A stretch of DNA of 64,000 bases. Source: Salarias fasciatus (lineage: Eukaryota; Chordata; Actinopteri; Blenniiformes; Blenniidae). The stretch's first letter is position 1; each line of letters starts with the position of its first letter. The stretch is from the NCBI RefSeq assembly GCF_902148845.1, contig NC_043766.1:18812594-18876593 (forward strand), read 5' to 3'. The position numbers were made by a program, and so were the translations under genes. The notes below the pieces were generated by a model. It was not told the DNA's origin and searched no databases. It worked only from the letters and a program-made list of their open reading frames with translations. Below are positions 42,559 to 53,825 of the stretch, piece by piece.

Positions 42559-43639
42559 AATAAGATCCAGTACTTGGTCCAGGAGGCAGGTCTCGTGAGA
42601 AACTAGACAAGAAAGAAATAAGGAGGGTGAAATTATTTTGTTTTTCTGATGTGCCAATTCTGGCCGATGCTGGATGAAATTTTTAATAACATAAAGAGAG
42701 TGTGCGTACACAGTAATACTGTCTGAGGATCTGAAATCATCAGCTCTCAAAAGCACACGGTGGAAAGTGGCGGACAAAATTGAAAATACAACAGCTCATG
42801 AAAAAGAGGACTGCTGTGTGAAAGATGAACAGAACACTCCTGCATGTTGATGCACACCAATGGAAAATACAACATCACTGCATAAGTGAGGTCTAAAGAC
42901 AAACAGCATTTCATTTATATTTCTCTTCATGAATACCTCTCTGGTCTTTCTCTCAAGGTTCAGAGAGCAAATTAACTTATTTTAAAAGTAAGTAAAAGTT
43001 AACTCATAAAGAATAAATGTATTGATCATAGCTCATCAACTGTCAGAATGAATCATTGTTGAGCGATAATACCTGCAGCTCACTCAGGACACATACTCTG
43101 TGGCAGACATTTTTCAGACTGGCAGGATATAATGATTACAATACACCACGGCACGCGCCAGAAATGGAGGGAAGTTTACTGATAAGAGCCGATGCGGCCT
43201 CTTTTTTATTCATTCAGCTTTTAAGCTGTATCATAGAGCAGAAATGTTTAACCGTCTAAAAGTCTACAGCTTCTTAAATGTCCAAGTATTTGAATATGAC
43301 CTGATATTGTACTACCTGGCTGGTAAATTTATGTAGGATGTAAAATGCTATGCTAACACACAAAGAGAAACGAAACATTTAACAATGAGCTTTACCACAA
43401 TTACAAAATAATTCAAGCATTTTATTTTTACTAAAACTTTATAATATCCTGCATGACCTTGTATATGCAGTGAACTACAAGTCCAAACCCAGTCCGTTGT
43501 GGATTAAAGCCTGTAAGCCGGTAACAGCCGAGTCTTACTAAAACTGTGCAGTTATCATGTTAACAAGTTCAAGCAGAAAGGCTCAGTAACAGCCGTAAAC
43601 TGCAAAAAAAGTATAAGTATTGATTTATGGTAGTCTTAC

Positions 43640-43767
43640 CGTGTTTCCTTCCCTCAATGTGCGACTAACACGTGGCGGTGGGTCTCACTCCTTATCTATC
43701 TAGGCTGCAGCATTTCCTTCTAACCACCCTCAGTAAACACACTTGAAGCCCGCACGTGAAGTTTATA
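43640..43767 (-). promoter_or_regulatory. Probable slc1a3 promoter and non-coding first exon
   Basis: On the minus strand a TATAAA lies at 43767-43762, with CACGTG E-boxes at 43753-43758 and 43669-43674. A consensus donor ACG/GTAAGA follows at 43640/43639. The next exon has an acceptor CTTGTCTAG before 42602 and runs into the start codon at 42558. An untranslated first exon of about 95-100 bases, from roughly 43735 to 43640, fits this layout. Confidence 0.5.
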
Positions 43768-44139
43768 GTGCAGCGTGAGGTCAGCCTCGTCATGAGCTTA
43801 CACACCTCTCTCTTTCATTTTTTTCTTCCGGGGAGATAAATACCGGATCTCTGATCACTGACATTTACATCTCCTTGCTTGCACCATTTTTTGTCTTTTT
43901 GCGTGTTGCAGTGAGGAGCTGACATCTCACTGTAACACAGCAAATCCATTGTTCAGCAGGCTGGACTCACTCTGAATGATGGTACTAGTGCATTATTTAT
44001 GGTAACCCAGTGTCAAAAAAAAGCCGCCTTTCAGTATACTGAGCGCTTGAGGCACAAAAAGCCCCTTAATGTTTGTGATGCTTTAGGTACAGAGCACTTA
44101 ACAATGACTTTTTTTATTTAACTTTTTTTTTTTTTTTTT

Positions 44140-44190
44140 TGGGGGGGGGGGCATATTCAGCCTAACCAAGGGTGATGGGAACAACAACCT

Positions 44191-44262
<72 letters not shown>

Positions 44263-44370
44263 CCTGCAACTCCACACAGAAAGATCTGGCCATGAATCAA
44301 ACCCACAGAAACATTTTACGATGAATGAACAAAGCTAACCATATAAGCACAGTGTAACCACTAGGAGAAC
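44140..44370 (-). mobile_element. SINE copy interrupted by (AC)n
   Basis: The minus strand shows the tRNA-like head near 44330-44360 (GTGGTTACACTGTGCTTATA) and GTGTGGAGTTGCAGGTT. An AC microsatellite (44193-44261) has expanded within it. Confidence 0.55.
44193..44261. repeat. (AC)n microsatellite
   Basis: A pure AC tract inside a SINE copy. Confidence 0.97.
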
Positions 44371-45749
44371 ATGAAAAAAGTGATTAAATCCTGTACCTCC
44401 TGATGGCAGACTTGATTTAAGATTCTGTAAACATTTCTAAACATTTTAACACTGCCTTGGAAATAACGGAGTTTAGTACTGTTCAGGTCTTTGAAAAACA
44501 CTGTGAATAAGTCCTCAGTTCCACTATAATGCATATTTTGCAAGTACTTTCACACTTTAATGTGTTTATCATTGATAGAAGAAAAAACACCTGCAATATG
44601 TCATTATTGTTCCTATTTACCATCCCTTGCTATTTCAATAATGCCCAAACAGAAATACTTCGCAAAAGTGTAAAAGTTGCAACATTAAATGAGAAGTGAC
44701 TGAGTGAAGACATTGTTTTTTTAAAACATTTAAGTTGGTCTTTGTGTTTGTGATGAATGGGTGAAGATGGTTTCTCTTCATGAAGAGGAGCAAAGGCTGC
44801 TCCTGCAATGAAATATAATCACATTACATAAACCACAATAACAACTGTAAGCTGTGCTGAATAATAATTTGTAATTCTGTTTATTTCATGGCTATTAATA
44901 TATTAAACAGTACTATACATTAAAGCGCAAACATGCTGATCACAGAAAATCAACTCAAGCCCAGCCAGAATCTTGTATAATCTTGTAAAATTTAAAGTTG
45001 TGTTGCCAATGCAGTAGCGTAGCTTATTTTTTTCCCCCAATGATGCCAACACTGCATCAGACTGGTCAGGCTGTAGATGTCACCGTCCTGGTTGACGACC
45101 CCAAAATCCAACAACATATGATAGGAAAGTAGTGAAAAATAAAGTTAAATGATAAGCCAAGGCCATACGTTGATTGAGATACTATTCTGGCCAGAGGAGC
45201 CTGAAGCCAGTCAGGCAAGACACATTTCGCACTTCAACAAGAAGTCACTTCAGACTACCATGTTAAAATACATCGGGACACAGAGATCCTAACTCAAGCT
45301 GCAGTTTGTTTCATTTTCCCATTTCATTTTTTTCCCTTATCAGTACAGTTATGTACTATATACAGTTGTATTTTTCAATTCAAGTGTACAAAATTCAACA
45401 GTCCATCAGTCAAAAACTAAATAAATTACAAATATCAACTGCAGTTATAAAAACAAAGTGAAAACACAAGAAAAAGTCTCTAAGACTTTGCAGAGTTTAA
45501 TTAGCAACCAACTGATTACTCACCACTCATGATTTAAAGTCAAATAGTCCAATCAAGTTTCAGGTGACACACCAAGTTGCAGCAACACAGACGAGAGTCA
45601 GACTGCATGTGGGTGTGTGTGTAAGTTTGTGGGTGTGTGTGTGTGTGCAGCCGAGCACCACAATGATGAGCTGTCTCTGCCCTGCTCTTATATTGAGGCA
45701 GACATGAAAAGTCCACTCATATGATCTGACCTTCTCACGCCGTGCGCGT

Positions 45750-45822
<73 letters not shown>
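45750..45822. repeat. (CA)n microsatellite
   Basis: A pure CA tract with shorter GT runs about 120 bases to the left (45609-45648) that could pair with it. Confidence 0.97.
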
Positions 45823-45823
<1 letters not shown>

Positions 45824-45959
45824 CGTGCAGCCTTTTCCCATCTATGGCAAGTCCATGACAGTTGAAATTCATACACAAAGTTTTTTCTTTAAACACACTA
45901 CATAGAAGTGTTTTACTGATAATGTCATGCAGTTAACCATCAGTATCAATGCATATCCT

Positions 45960-46290
45960 CCATTCATTCATCTTCTAGATTCACTTAATGGGCCACAGGG
46001 GCTGGAGCAAACCTACTGACAACTGGAGGTACACTGTCATCAGTTCCATCACAGAGCAAATAGAGACACAGACAGACAACCACTCACAATCACAATCACA
46101 CTAACAACCAAACCTCACATGTATGTTAAAGTTAACTGCGAAAAGAAAGTGGAGTACCTGTGGGAAACCCCTGAACATAGTGCATTCATGCAAACTCCAC
46201 ACAGAAAGGCCCAGCCTGTATTCAAACTCATGACCTAAATCAACCTCAATATGAGGCGCTAACCACTGTATCACTATGCTGCCATCATGC
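45960..46290 (-). mobile_element. SINE copy, minus orientation
   Basis: The minus strand reads GGCAGCATAGTGATACAGTG, then the B-box-like area, GGCCTTTCTGTGTGGAGTTT, GCATGAATGCACTATG and further blocks, to a GAATGAATGGAGGAT tail. It is a near-complete but diverged copy. Confidence 0.7.
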
Positions 46291-46796
46291 ATCTCCTCAC
46301 AATACCGTTGCCCAAGTTATCAGCTGAAAAACTTTTCTGTAAATTTTATTTAGCAAACTGCTAAGTCCATTTCACACTTCCAATCAATCTGTCCAAATCA
46401 GACCAAACCCATTCCACTGGTCAAAGTACCTTTAAGATTACAGAAAAAAAGGTGACAGTTTGCGCTTCACAGTTTGTCAAAAAGGTTTACAGCAATAGCA
46501 GCAAATAATTGGGTTTTACTGGAAGGTTAGGGGATTTCATTTTGAGGGTTTGAAGCCCATCAACTCTCTACAGTGAATAATTTTTAGATGAGTGCCTGAA
46601 TTCATATTTTCTTCATCAAGAAAGACCTTCTCCACAATCAAGAAAAAAAAAAAAAAAAAGACAAAGAGCAAAAGAAAACCTAGAGGGAGATGATGAGAGT
46701 GAAATAGGGACAAACTTAAGACAAGGTTTTGCAAAATACTCTTCATTTCATTCTTCAAATCTTACACTGATCCTCATTTGCATTTCGACAGGCAGA

Positions 46797-46797
46797 T

Positions 46798-46857
<60 letters not shown>

Positions 46858-46858
46858 G
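46797..46858. repeat. (GATA)n microsatellite
   Basis: About fifteen GATA units with one interruption. Confidence 0.97.
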
Positions 46859-46919
46859 ACAAAACAACAGTCGTCTAGGAAAATTGTGCATCAGATTCAA
46901 TAAATATGAACTCGGATAC

Positions 46920-47460
46920 CCTGGTATGTGCCTTGCTTTCTGTCAAGCGGTCATGAGGAAATTGATCCTTCCCTGTATTGGTCGTCCTCCCCGAAGGCGC
47001 TGCAACAACAGAGATCAAAACTTCAGTCAATCCTCTGCGCAACTTTCGCTCAAACTGTGACAGACGTGTTAATGACTGACTGTGCGGAAATAAATGACGG
47101 ACTACTGTTAAATAAATTATTACGCACCTCTGTGCGTCCAAGACGATCCTCACACCGTCATGTGAATGCCTTCCTCTCCACCATGCAGCCGATAATGAAC
47201 TAGTGGTGCCCACACATCGGATCTTCCACCACCGCTACCATCATCATCATCATCATGCTCATCATCATCATCATCTGCCGGTTTACTATGAAGCGGCTCG
47301 TGCTTTCTCTGCGCGCCTCTGGCGAGGAGAAGCGCATGGGAGGTCTACGTGGGTGGAGGACAGGTCAAGGATCCTTCAGGAGCGAGAAATAACTAAAAAC
47401 ACACAACCCTGACCGTCCACCACAAATAAGTCTGAGAGAAACACCGCCTCGCGAGCAGTG
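46920..47460. other. CpG-rich block of unknown role
   Basis: Compared with its neighbours this block is rich in CpG (for example GTGCGTCCAAGACGATCC, GCGCGCCTCTGGCGAGGAG) and includes a CAT-triplet run (47240-47275). It could be a promoter, for instance a distal slc1a3 promoter or one for a non-coding RNA, or an old transposon. There is no conserved protein in any frame; the histidine-rich frame at 47203-47412 comes from the CAT repeat. Confidence 0.4.
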
Positions 47461-47888
47461 CAGGTTTTTTTTTAAAGGATTTTCTTATTGTCACACGTTG
47501 AGGTAAACAGATGAGGTGTTCCCTTTCCTGGACGGCGAGGCTGCGGCTGGAACCTGTTTTATGCATTTGGCTCCTGACGGAGTCGCACTGTGTGAGTACA
47601 CTACATGAGATTGCTATGACAACATGCATCTGCTCATCTCTGAGCTCTGGGGATCTCATGTGTTAAAACCCCCGCTGGCATCCAGCTGCCCTGCTCTCCC
47701 CTCTCACACCCACACATCACATCCATTTTATTCAAGTTCAGGGAGTTGGAAAGAAACTGGAATCGCTTCCACAATCAGTGTCTTCTTAGCATGAATTAAA
47801 AAAACAACGCACCTTTCTGTTCAATTGTAAAGGAGATTAAAGACTTCCGAGATCTTATTTTTAAGTGTACTTTAATCAATTATAGCAG

Positions 47889-47890
47889 TG

Positions 47891-47931
<41 letters not shown>
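47889..47931. repeat. (TCAA)n microsatellite
   Basis: About ten TCAA units. Confidence 0.97.
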
Positions 47932-48112
47932 TCTTATGAAGTGACATGTGGCCAGGATATATTTACAAGCGAAGCCATATTGATGATGGATGGATGATTA
48001 TAAACACAAAACATAGGATAACTGTGTTTATTAGACTATTTCTTTGTTGTAACAATGCCACTGAAAAACACTTGTCTTTTACATGGTGGCACAGTTGCAT
48101 GGAATACGTATT

Positions 48113-48420
48113 TGTGGAGGCCATGCGGTGAAACAGTGGTTACCCGTCCTGCCTCACAGTAAGAAGTTCCCGGTTGAAACACCAGCCAGGCCTTTCTGTT
48201 TGGAGTTTGTGTGACCACTCTGTGCTGGTGTGTGATTCCTCCACAGTCCAAAAGCATGCATGTGAGTTTAATTGCCCCTTGATGTGAATGTGAGTGTTTG
48301 CGGTTGTCTGCCTCTCTGTGTTTACCCTGTGATGGACTGGTGCCCTGTTGTCCAGGGTGTCTCCTGCCCTCACCCAAAGCTCGCTCCCGTGACTCTGCAC
48401 AGGATACAGGGGTGAAGAAA
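48113..48420 (+). mobile_element. tRNA-derived SINE copy
   Basis: The head reads GCGGTGAAACAGTGGTTACC with a B-box-like CCGGTTGAAACACC. It continues GCCTTTCTGTTTGGAGTTTG, CTCCACAGTCCAAAAGCATG, AATGTGAGTGTTTGCGG and CCTGTGATGGACTGGTG. It belongs to the same family as 33417-33750. Confidence 0.8.
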
Positions 48421-49309
48421 ACTGATCTGTCTGTGGGCAAAACAGCAAAGATGAATACCCACATTGCTCTTTTGGAAAATAAACAAGGTATTCTCTGACT
48501 CCTGATGTGAGATTCTGGTGTCATGTTATAGTTTACTGTGATACTGTCAAACAAAGAGTTCGGTTGTTGTATAACTTGGTTACTACAGATGCATCAAAGA
48601 GACAAGCAAAACCCAAATAAGCGCCAACACATAATTGCGCTCAGAGTCAGTGGTAATGTGTGTATCACAGGAGGCAGGATGTTGAAGACAAATGTTCAGC
48701 TCCCACCTGAGAAATGTGTTTTCCATTTCCATGATAATATTACAAATGAATATGAGTAATAGATCCTCAGAAATAAATGTTAAAAAGGCAGTATAACAAG
48801 TGGTCTTCGTGCACTCTGCATGTTAGAGTCAATGAGTGAATGGAGCAGGTTCTGCAGCCACAAATCTCAAAAGAAATTAGATATTGAATGTTTTTATCAA
48901 TCATTATTATGTTCAATGGTGTGAACATACATTTTAAAAGTAGTTCTAATGTAATAGATATCCAGTCATGAGTGGAATAAGTGAAAATGTTGGCATCACA
49001 CAGCATACTAAACACTGCTTCTAGACTCTTCTCCTTGAAGAAGCATCTTGAGGGACACCAGAGATTCCCTGCATCCCTCCAGCCTATCTGTTCATGTTGT
49101 GAACACTGTATGTATTGTTTATATTGTACCTATTTATATTACAATTCTACTCTATGTTACTTTCTATTTTATTCTCTGCCATTCTTTATTTTTTTTTTTT
49201 TTGGTATTCACCAGAGTATTTTTTCTCTCATATCATGTAACAGTAGTAGTTTGACGATGAAGAGTAGTGAAGAGCACTCTATGAGCTTTCAATAGAATAA
49301 TGGTCGATT

Positions 49310-49480
49310 GCATCTATCTTCTATACTGCTTTATTCAGTTCAAGGTGATGGGGAGGTGGAGCCAATCCCAATCAGCTGTGGGAGAAGGCAGAGTATGCCT
49401 TGGCTAGATTACCACGGCTCACACAGACAGAAAAACACAGAAAGACTTTCATTCACACCTCAGTGAAATTACACAAATAA
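49310..49480 (-). mobile_element. SINE 3' fragment
   Basis: The minus strand contains the AGCTGATTGGGATTGGCTCC and CACCTTGAAC sections typical of the 3' half of the family. Confidence 0.6.
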
Positions 49481-52400
49481 AATCTTATTGCTGTGTCAAA
49501 AATGAACAGACCAAAAAATGACAGAAACTAATGAGTCTAAATCTATTACACGGGATTTACACAAAATGCTTTTTTCATCTATTAGAATCAAAAGATCTTT
49601 GAAGTGATGGACCTGAAATAAGGGTTTTATCAACTTTGATGCAGCGATTTAATATCATGGTTTGTGGAAACATTGTGTCATTTGAAACAAATTATGTTTC
49701 AAAAGCTGAATGACAAGTTCCATATCTATCTAAAGGTTTGCACCTAGACTTTTTACATCATGTTCTGATGCTTTGCACAGTACTAGTTCACAGTAAATGG
49801 AGCTCAGCAACAAGCAGAATGAAAAGTCCCTGACCTCAATGATCGTTGGGGCCACTTTGACAAAAGTTTATAACTATCTTTGTTAAAAATTAAAATAACT
49901 ACATTCAAATGAATGAAAAATGAATGCTCACACATTCACTGCCATTATTACATATACTCCACTTCATCCATTTATTGCTCCAAGCATAGGCGGTGGGCTT
50001 CCCTCTGGTTCCAATCTGGTGTAGAACCAAAGTGATAGGAGCAGATTGCATTGCCATGGCAACACAATTATCCTGCCATAACGTGGGAGGCATGGATCAT
50101 GTATGATCTACATTTAGATAGCGTAATTATTCAACCACATGCAGGCAGGGTTGTTTATCTCTGTGTTATCTGTTATGTGGTACAGATTGCATTCTTTCGG
50201 TACATCACAGGAATGGTTCTGTCAAACGAGAGCTTTAAAGTGAGTTTTTCTTTTTTAGAACATAAATCAAGTAAATGAATTGATACACAGCTATTATTCT
50301 TGAATGGAAATGGGTCATCCTATCACAGTACAAGTTAACTAAACCACTTTGACAACTATGGCAACAAATTTTCAATAAATTGCTTTCATCCCTGCCCCCT
50401 GATCGTATTACAGCACACAACACTTCCTGTAATGAAGTTAGGAGCTCATTCCTCCCTTTTATAGCCATCCATTAGTTACCCAGCAACATGTGGAACGTGT
50501 TAATGTTGAAGTATTGATAAAAGCTAACCCAAATTGTGACTGTGAGTACTTTCTCAGATGTTTGTGTGATCACAACATTGTCTTGTGGAGCGGTATAATG
50601 GCATTAAGATGCCCATGTAAGTGGAATGGAGCATGCTTCCCCAGTAACTGGAAATCAAGTACGCACACACAGATATATATGTGATGTACATCACTGTTGT
50701 TGAATAGGTCACTTATTGATATAGTGCATTCCATAGCTCTTACCTATAACTTAATCACAAGTCCATTGCCATCCTTCACAGCGACTGAGGTAAATCACAC
50801 AACTTTTAAAATGATCTAAAATTATGTTTAAGTTCCCACAAGATAGACTGGACCCCACAAATGAGGCAAGCAAGGCAGCGCACACGCACACACACAGCTT
50901 GCTCATCAATTATTTGTCAAAGGGGAGATTTTAGCTCAGTGTTGCCCCAAATCGACCCTCTCCCATGATGTGACCAGATGCTTTTTTTTCCCAAGACTTT
51001 AAACATTACTCTGAAAATTATTTCCAGCAGCTCCACTGAAACAAACACCAGAAGAAACAGTAGGGCCATACCTGACAAAAATAAGCCAGATTAATAGAAT
51101 TTCTAACTGCATTCCATTAAATGTTAAAATTCCAAAAAGAAGCAAAAACTAAAACCTGAGAAATAATCTTTTTTTTTTTTTTAAGTGGTCTCTCTTTGTG
51201 TTTTATGTTTCATATGTTCTCAGTTTGAGACATTCTGGACGATTTTACCCACCGAGTCCTCAGTTCAAAGACATTTTATTGGTCCTGAGCTCACATATTA
51301 AAGAGATGAAAGTACAGACAGGGCTCTGTATCAAAATGCTTCAGCAAATGCAGAAAGGTCAGAGAATAGATTCTTGGCTTTGAAATGTCAGCTGATTACA
51401 AGCGGCAACATGAAGCTATTTGAAGGGTCCGTCAGTTTTAGAGAGTGGATAAATATAGTTAGCTATGGATCATACTACAATGATTCTTTATCTATAAAAG
51501 GTGGAAGGGCAGACTTTGTTTTCAGTTTTGATCTCTGAATAACGTTCATATGATAAACTGCATATACTGAAGTGCATAGATTTGGGCAGACTGTATCATC
51601 AGTATGCATACATTTATTGCTCTTACACCAAAATAAAAGGACATTTGTTGTTGTTTTAAGGAGAAAATTCAGAATGTCCTTAAATGAAAGTCCTCTCTTG
51701 AACACTTACAGTACATGAAACATCTTGTAAACCAATATGAGAAAGAGCCTTAAGATAATAAAAAAGACTTGTACTTGAGTGAACCTGTAGAATACAACTT
51801 GTCCGTGCACATGTCTTGTTCTTGTTGTTAATGAAACAACTTTTGTTTGTTTCTTGTTTGTATGACAAGATCCCACCAGGTCACACAGTCACTATTGTTG
51901 TAGTTCCACTACAAGTTACTTTCTGTGGTCTGGTGACTCTAGGAATCATTCTGGGAACAGCACAGTTATTCTCAGTCTAGTTATTGTCAGGCTGACTCGT
52001 CACTGTTTGGCCAGCATGCAATGACTGCAAAATGCAACGACATCCTATATATAATATTAGTAATTTTGAACAGTACAGAGGAAAAAACAAAACAAAACAA
52101 AACAAAAACAGTGCTTTGCGTGGTGGTGATGGGTCGAGACAATATGTCATGAACTCCATTGGTAGGTGCTTTTATGCAGTCTGCATTCCCTCACAAGTAA
52201 AAGAACTGCATGATAGGATTTAAAGTCTCTTAAAAAAAGAAACAAGTCATTAGTTAGTGGTATGGAGTGTTCATTTAAAGATGCACAGTTCAAATAATTA
52301 AACATTCATTGTTGTTTGGTTTAGGTTTACAGCTTGCATTCTGGTCATTGGCAATGAAGACCTGCAAAACATTTTACAATCAATGTGAATGAGATTCCAG

Positions 52401-53439
52401 TGTGACACTGTTCTTCCAGCAAAAACAACAAATTAATGATGGATCATTTTTTCTCTTACAGTGTTCAGCAGAAGTGGTGATAATCAGTAAAAGAATAAAA
52501 TGACCATATTTTGCATAATAGGCATCTTCCAAAACAAGTTTCAGCCACTGAGCCCGATTGTGGAGCATCATAGGAAAAGAAACAAAGAAAAACATCTCAG
52601 ATTAGCAGATGCAGAGAAATGCTGACTCTTTACTGCATAAAATCAACAAAAAAATAACAGATTAGAGACATGCATCAGTTAACTGATAATTAGTGAAAAA
52701 GTATAAATCAAAACAGTGTAGTTTACAATAGTTTGTACTATATGTTGTACCGTTATTTAAGGGGAAAAAATATCGTAGAACAAAAAACACTGTATTACAT
52801 TATGCTGACTGTGTGGCAGGACATGAACTTTCACTTTGGCTTTGAATGCTGTGACTTTTGAAAACAAAACATTGGTTCTCTCCTTTAAATGAAAGGCAAA
52901 TCTTAACGTGAAAGAGACAATCAACAGCAGTGAGCTGTTGTTGGTGTATCCAGTGTCCCACTTTGGTCAAGTACAGGTGAAAAAGGATTAAAAACGTTTC
53001 CGAGGAATGATCCCAACACCTGATATCATTGTTCCCATATCTCCTCTCTCAACGGATAGAGGTGTGACAAAGATCTTTCAGACTAGAATCTATCTAAAAA
53101 GCACATTTCAGAAATTAATTTCAGCCCAGCCTGACATTGTTTTATCCTCCGCAGTTGTCCCACAGCAAAATCTGAACTTTTTAAAAGTCAGTAGTTGCCT
53201 CAGCTTTTCACCTAGTTTACCTCTTTTGTCAGTTCCATTTGAATATGCTAAATCAATAGGAACAGGGGTAATTAGTATTTCTAAGAACAAAACTAAATAT
53301 GTAAGAACGGACGCATCCAGATTCAGCATATTTTGAACTCTGTGCTTTGGAAGACAGTATTTAGTGGGTTTTTTTTTTTTGCACTGATGTATTTATAAAG
53401 GCCACGCTTCAAACACCCTCTGAATGTTGGGGAGTCAAT

Positions 53440-53443
<4 letters not shown>

Positions 53444-53532
<89 letters not shown>
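53444..53532. repeat. (TG)n tract in tax1bp3 3' UTR
   Basis: About 89 bases of TG; the tax1bp3 transcript reads CA, starting about 45 bases after the stop codon. Confidence 0.97.
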
Positions 53533-53533
<1 letters not shown>

Positions 53534-53577
53534 CAGTCCCTTGATATTGCATCTTTATGAGCTGTAGTATCACCACG

Positions 53578-53729
53578 TCACTGTTTGGAGTAAGAGCCTA
53601 TCGAGTGTCTGACAGCTTCTTCTAAAGACTTTCTGGTCACAAGAAGTCGCACCACATCCTCGTTCTTCTTTGTGAGTCGTTTGCGAGCCTGGTCATGAGT
53701 CATCATGGTCATATCCCAACCATTCACCT

Positions 53730-53825
<96 letters not shown>

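Larger units (their letters stand above)
43800..53400. other. Long gene-poor stretch between slc1a3 and tax1bp3
   Basis: I see no confident coding exon in these 9.6 kb. It holds SINE copies (44140-44370, 45960-46290, 48113-48420, 49310-49480), several microsatellites and one CpG-rich block (46920-47460). The rest is AT-rich unique sequence. Some of it, upstream of 43770, may be slc1a3 regulatory sequence; part near 53400 is tax1bp3 3' UTR. Confidence 0.5.

Noticed and set aside
46797-46858. Short regularly spaced repeats suggesting a CRISPR-like array
   Set aside because: It is an uninterrupted GATA microsatellite without spacers; the genome is clearly vertebrate.
47203-47412. Histidine-rich open frame
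   Set aside because: It comes from a CAT triplet run; no start context or family match.
53007-53336. 109-residue plus-strand frame
   Set aside because: No family features; it lies in the probable tax1bp3 3' flank.
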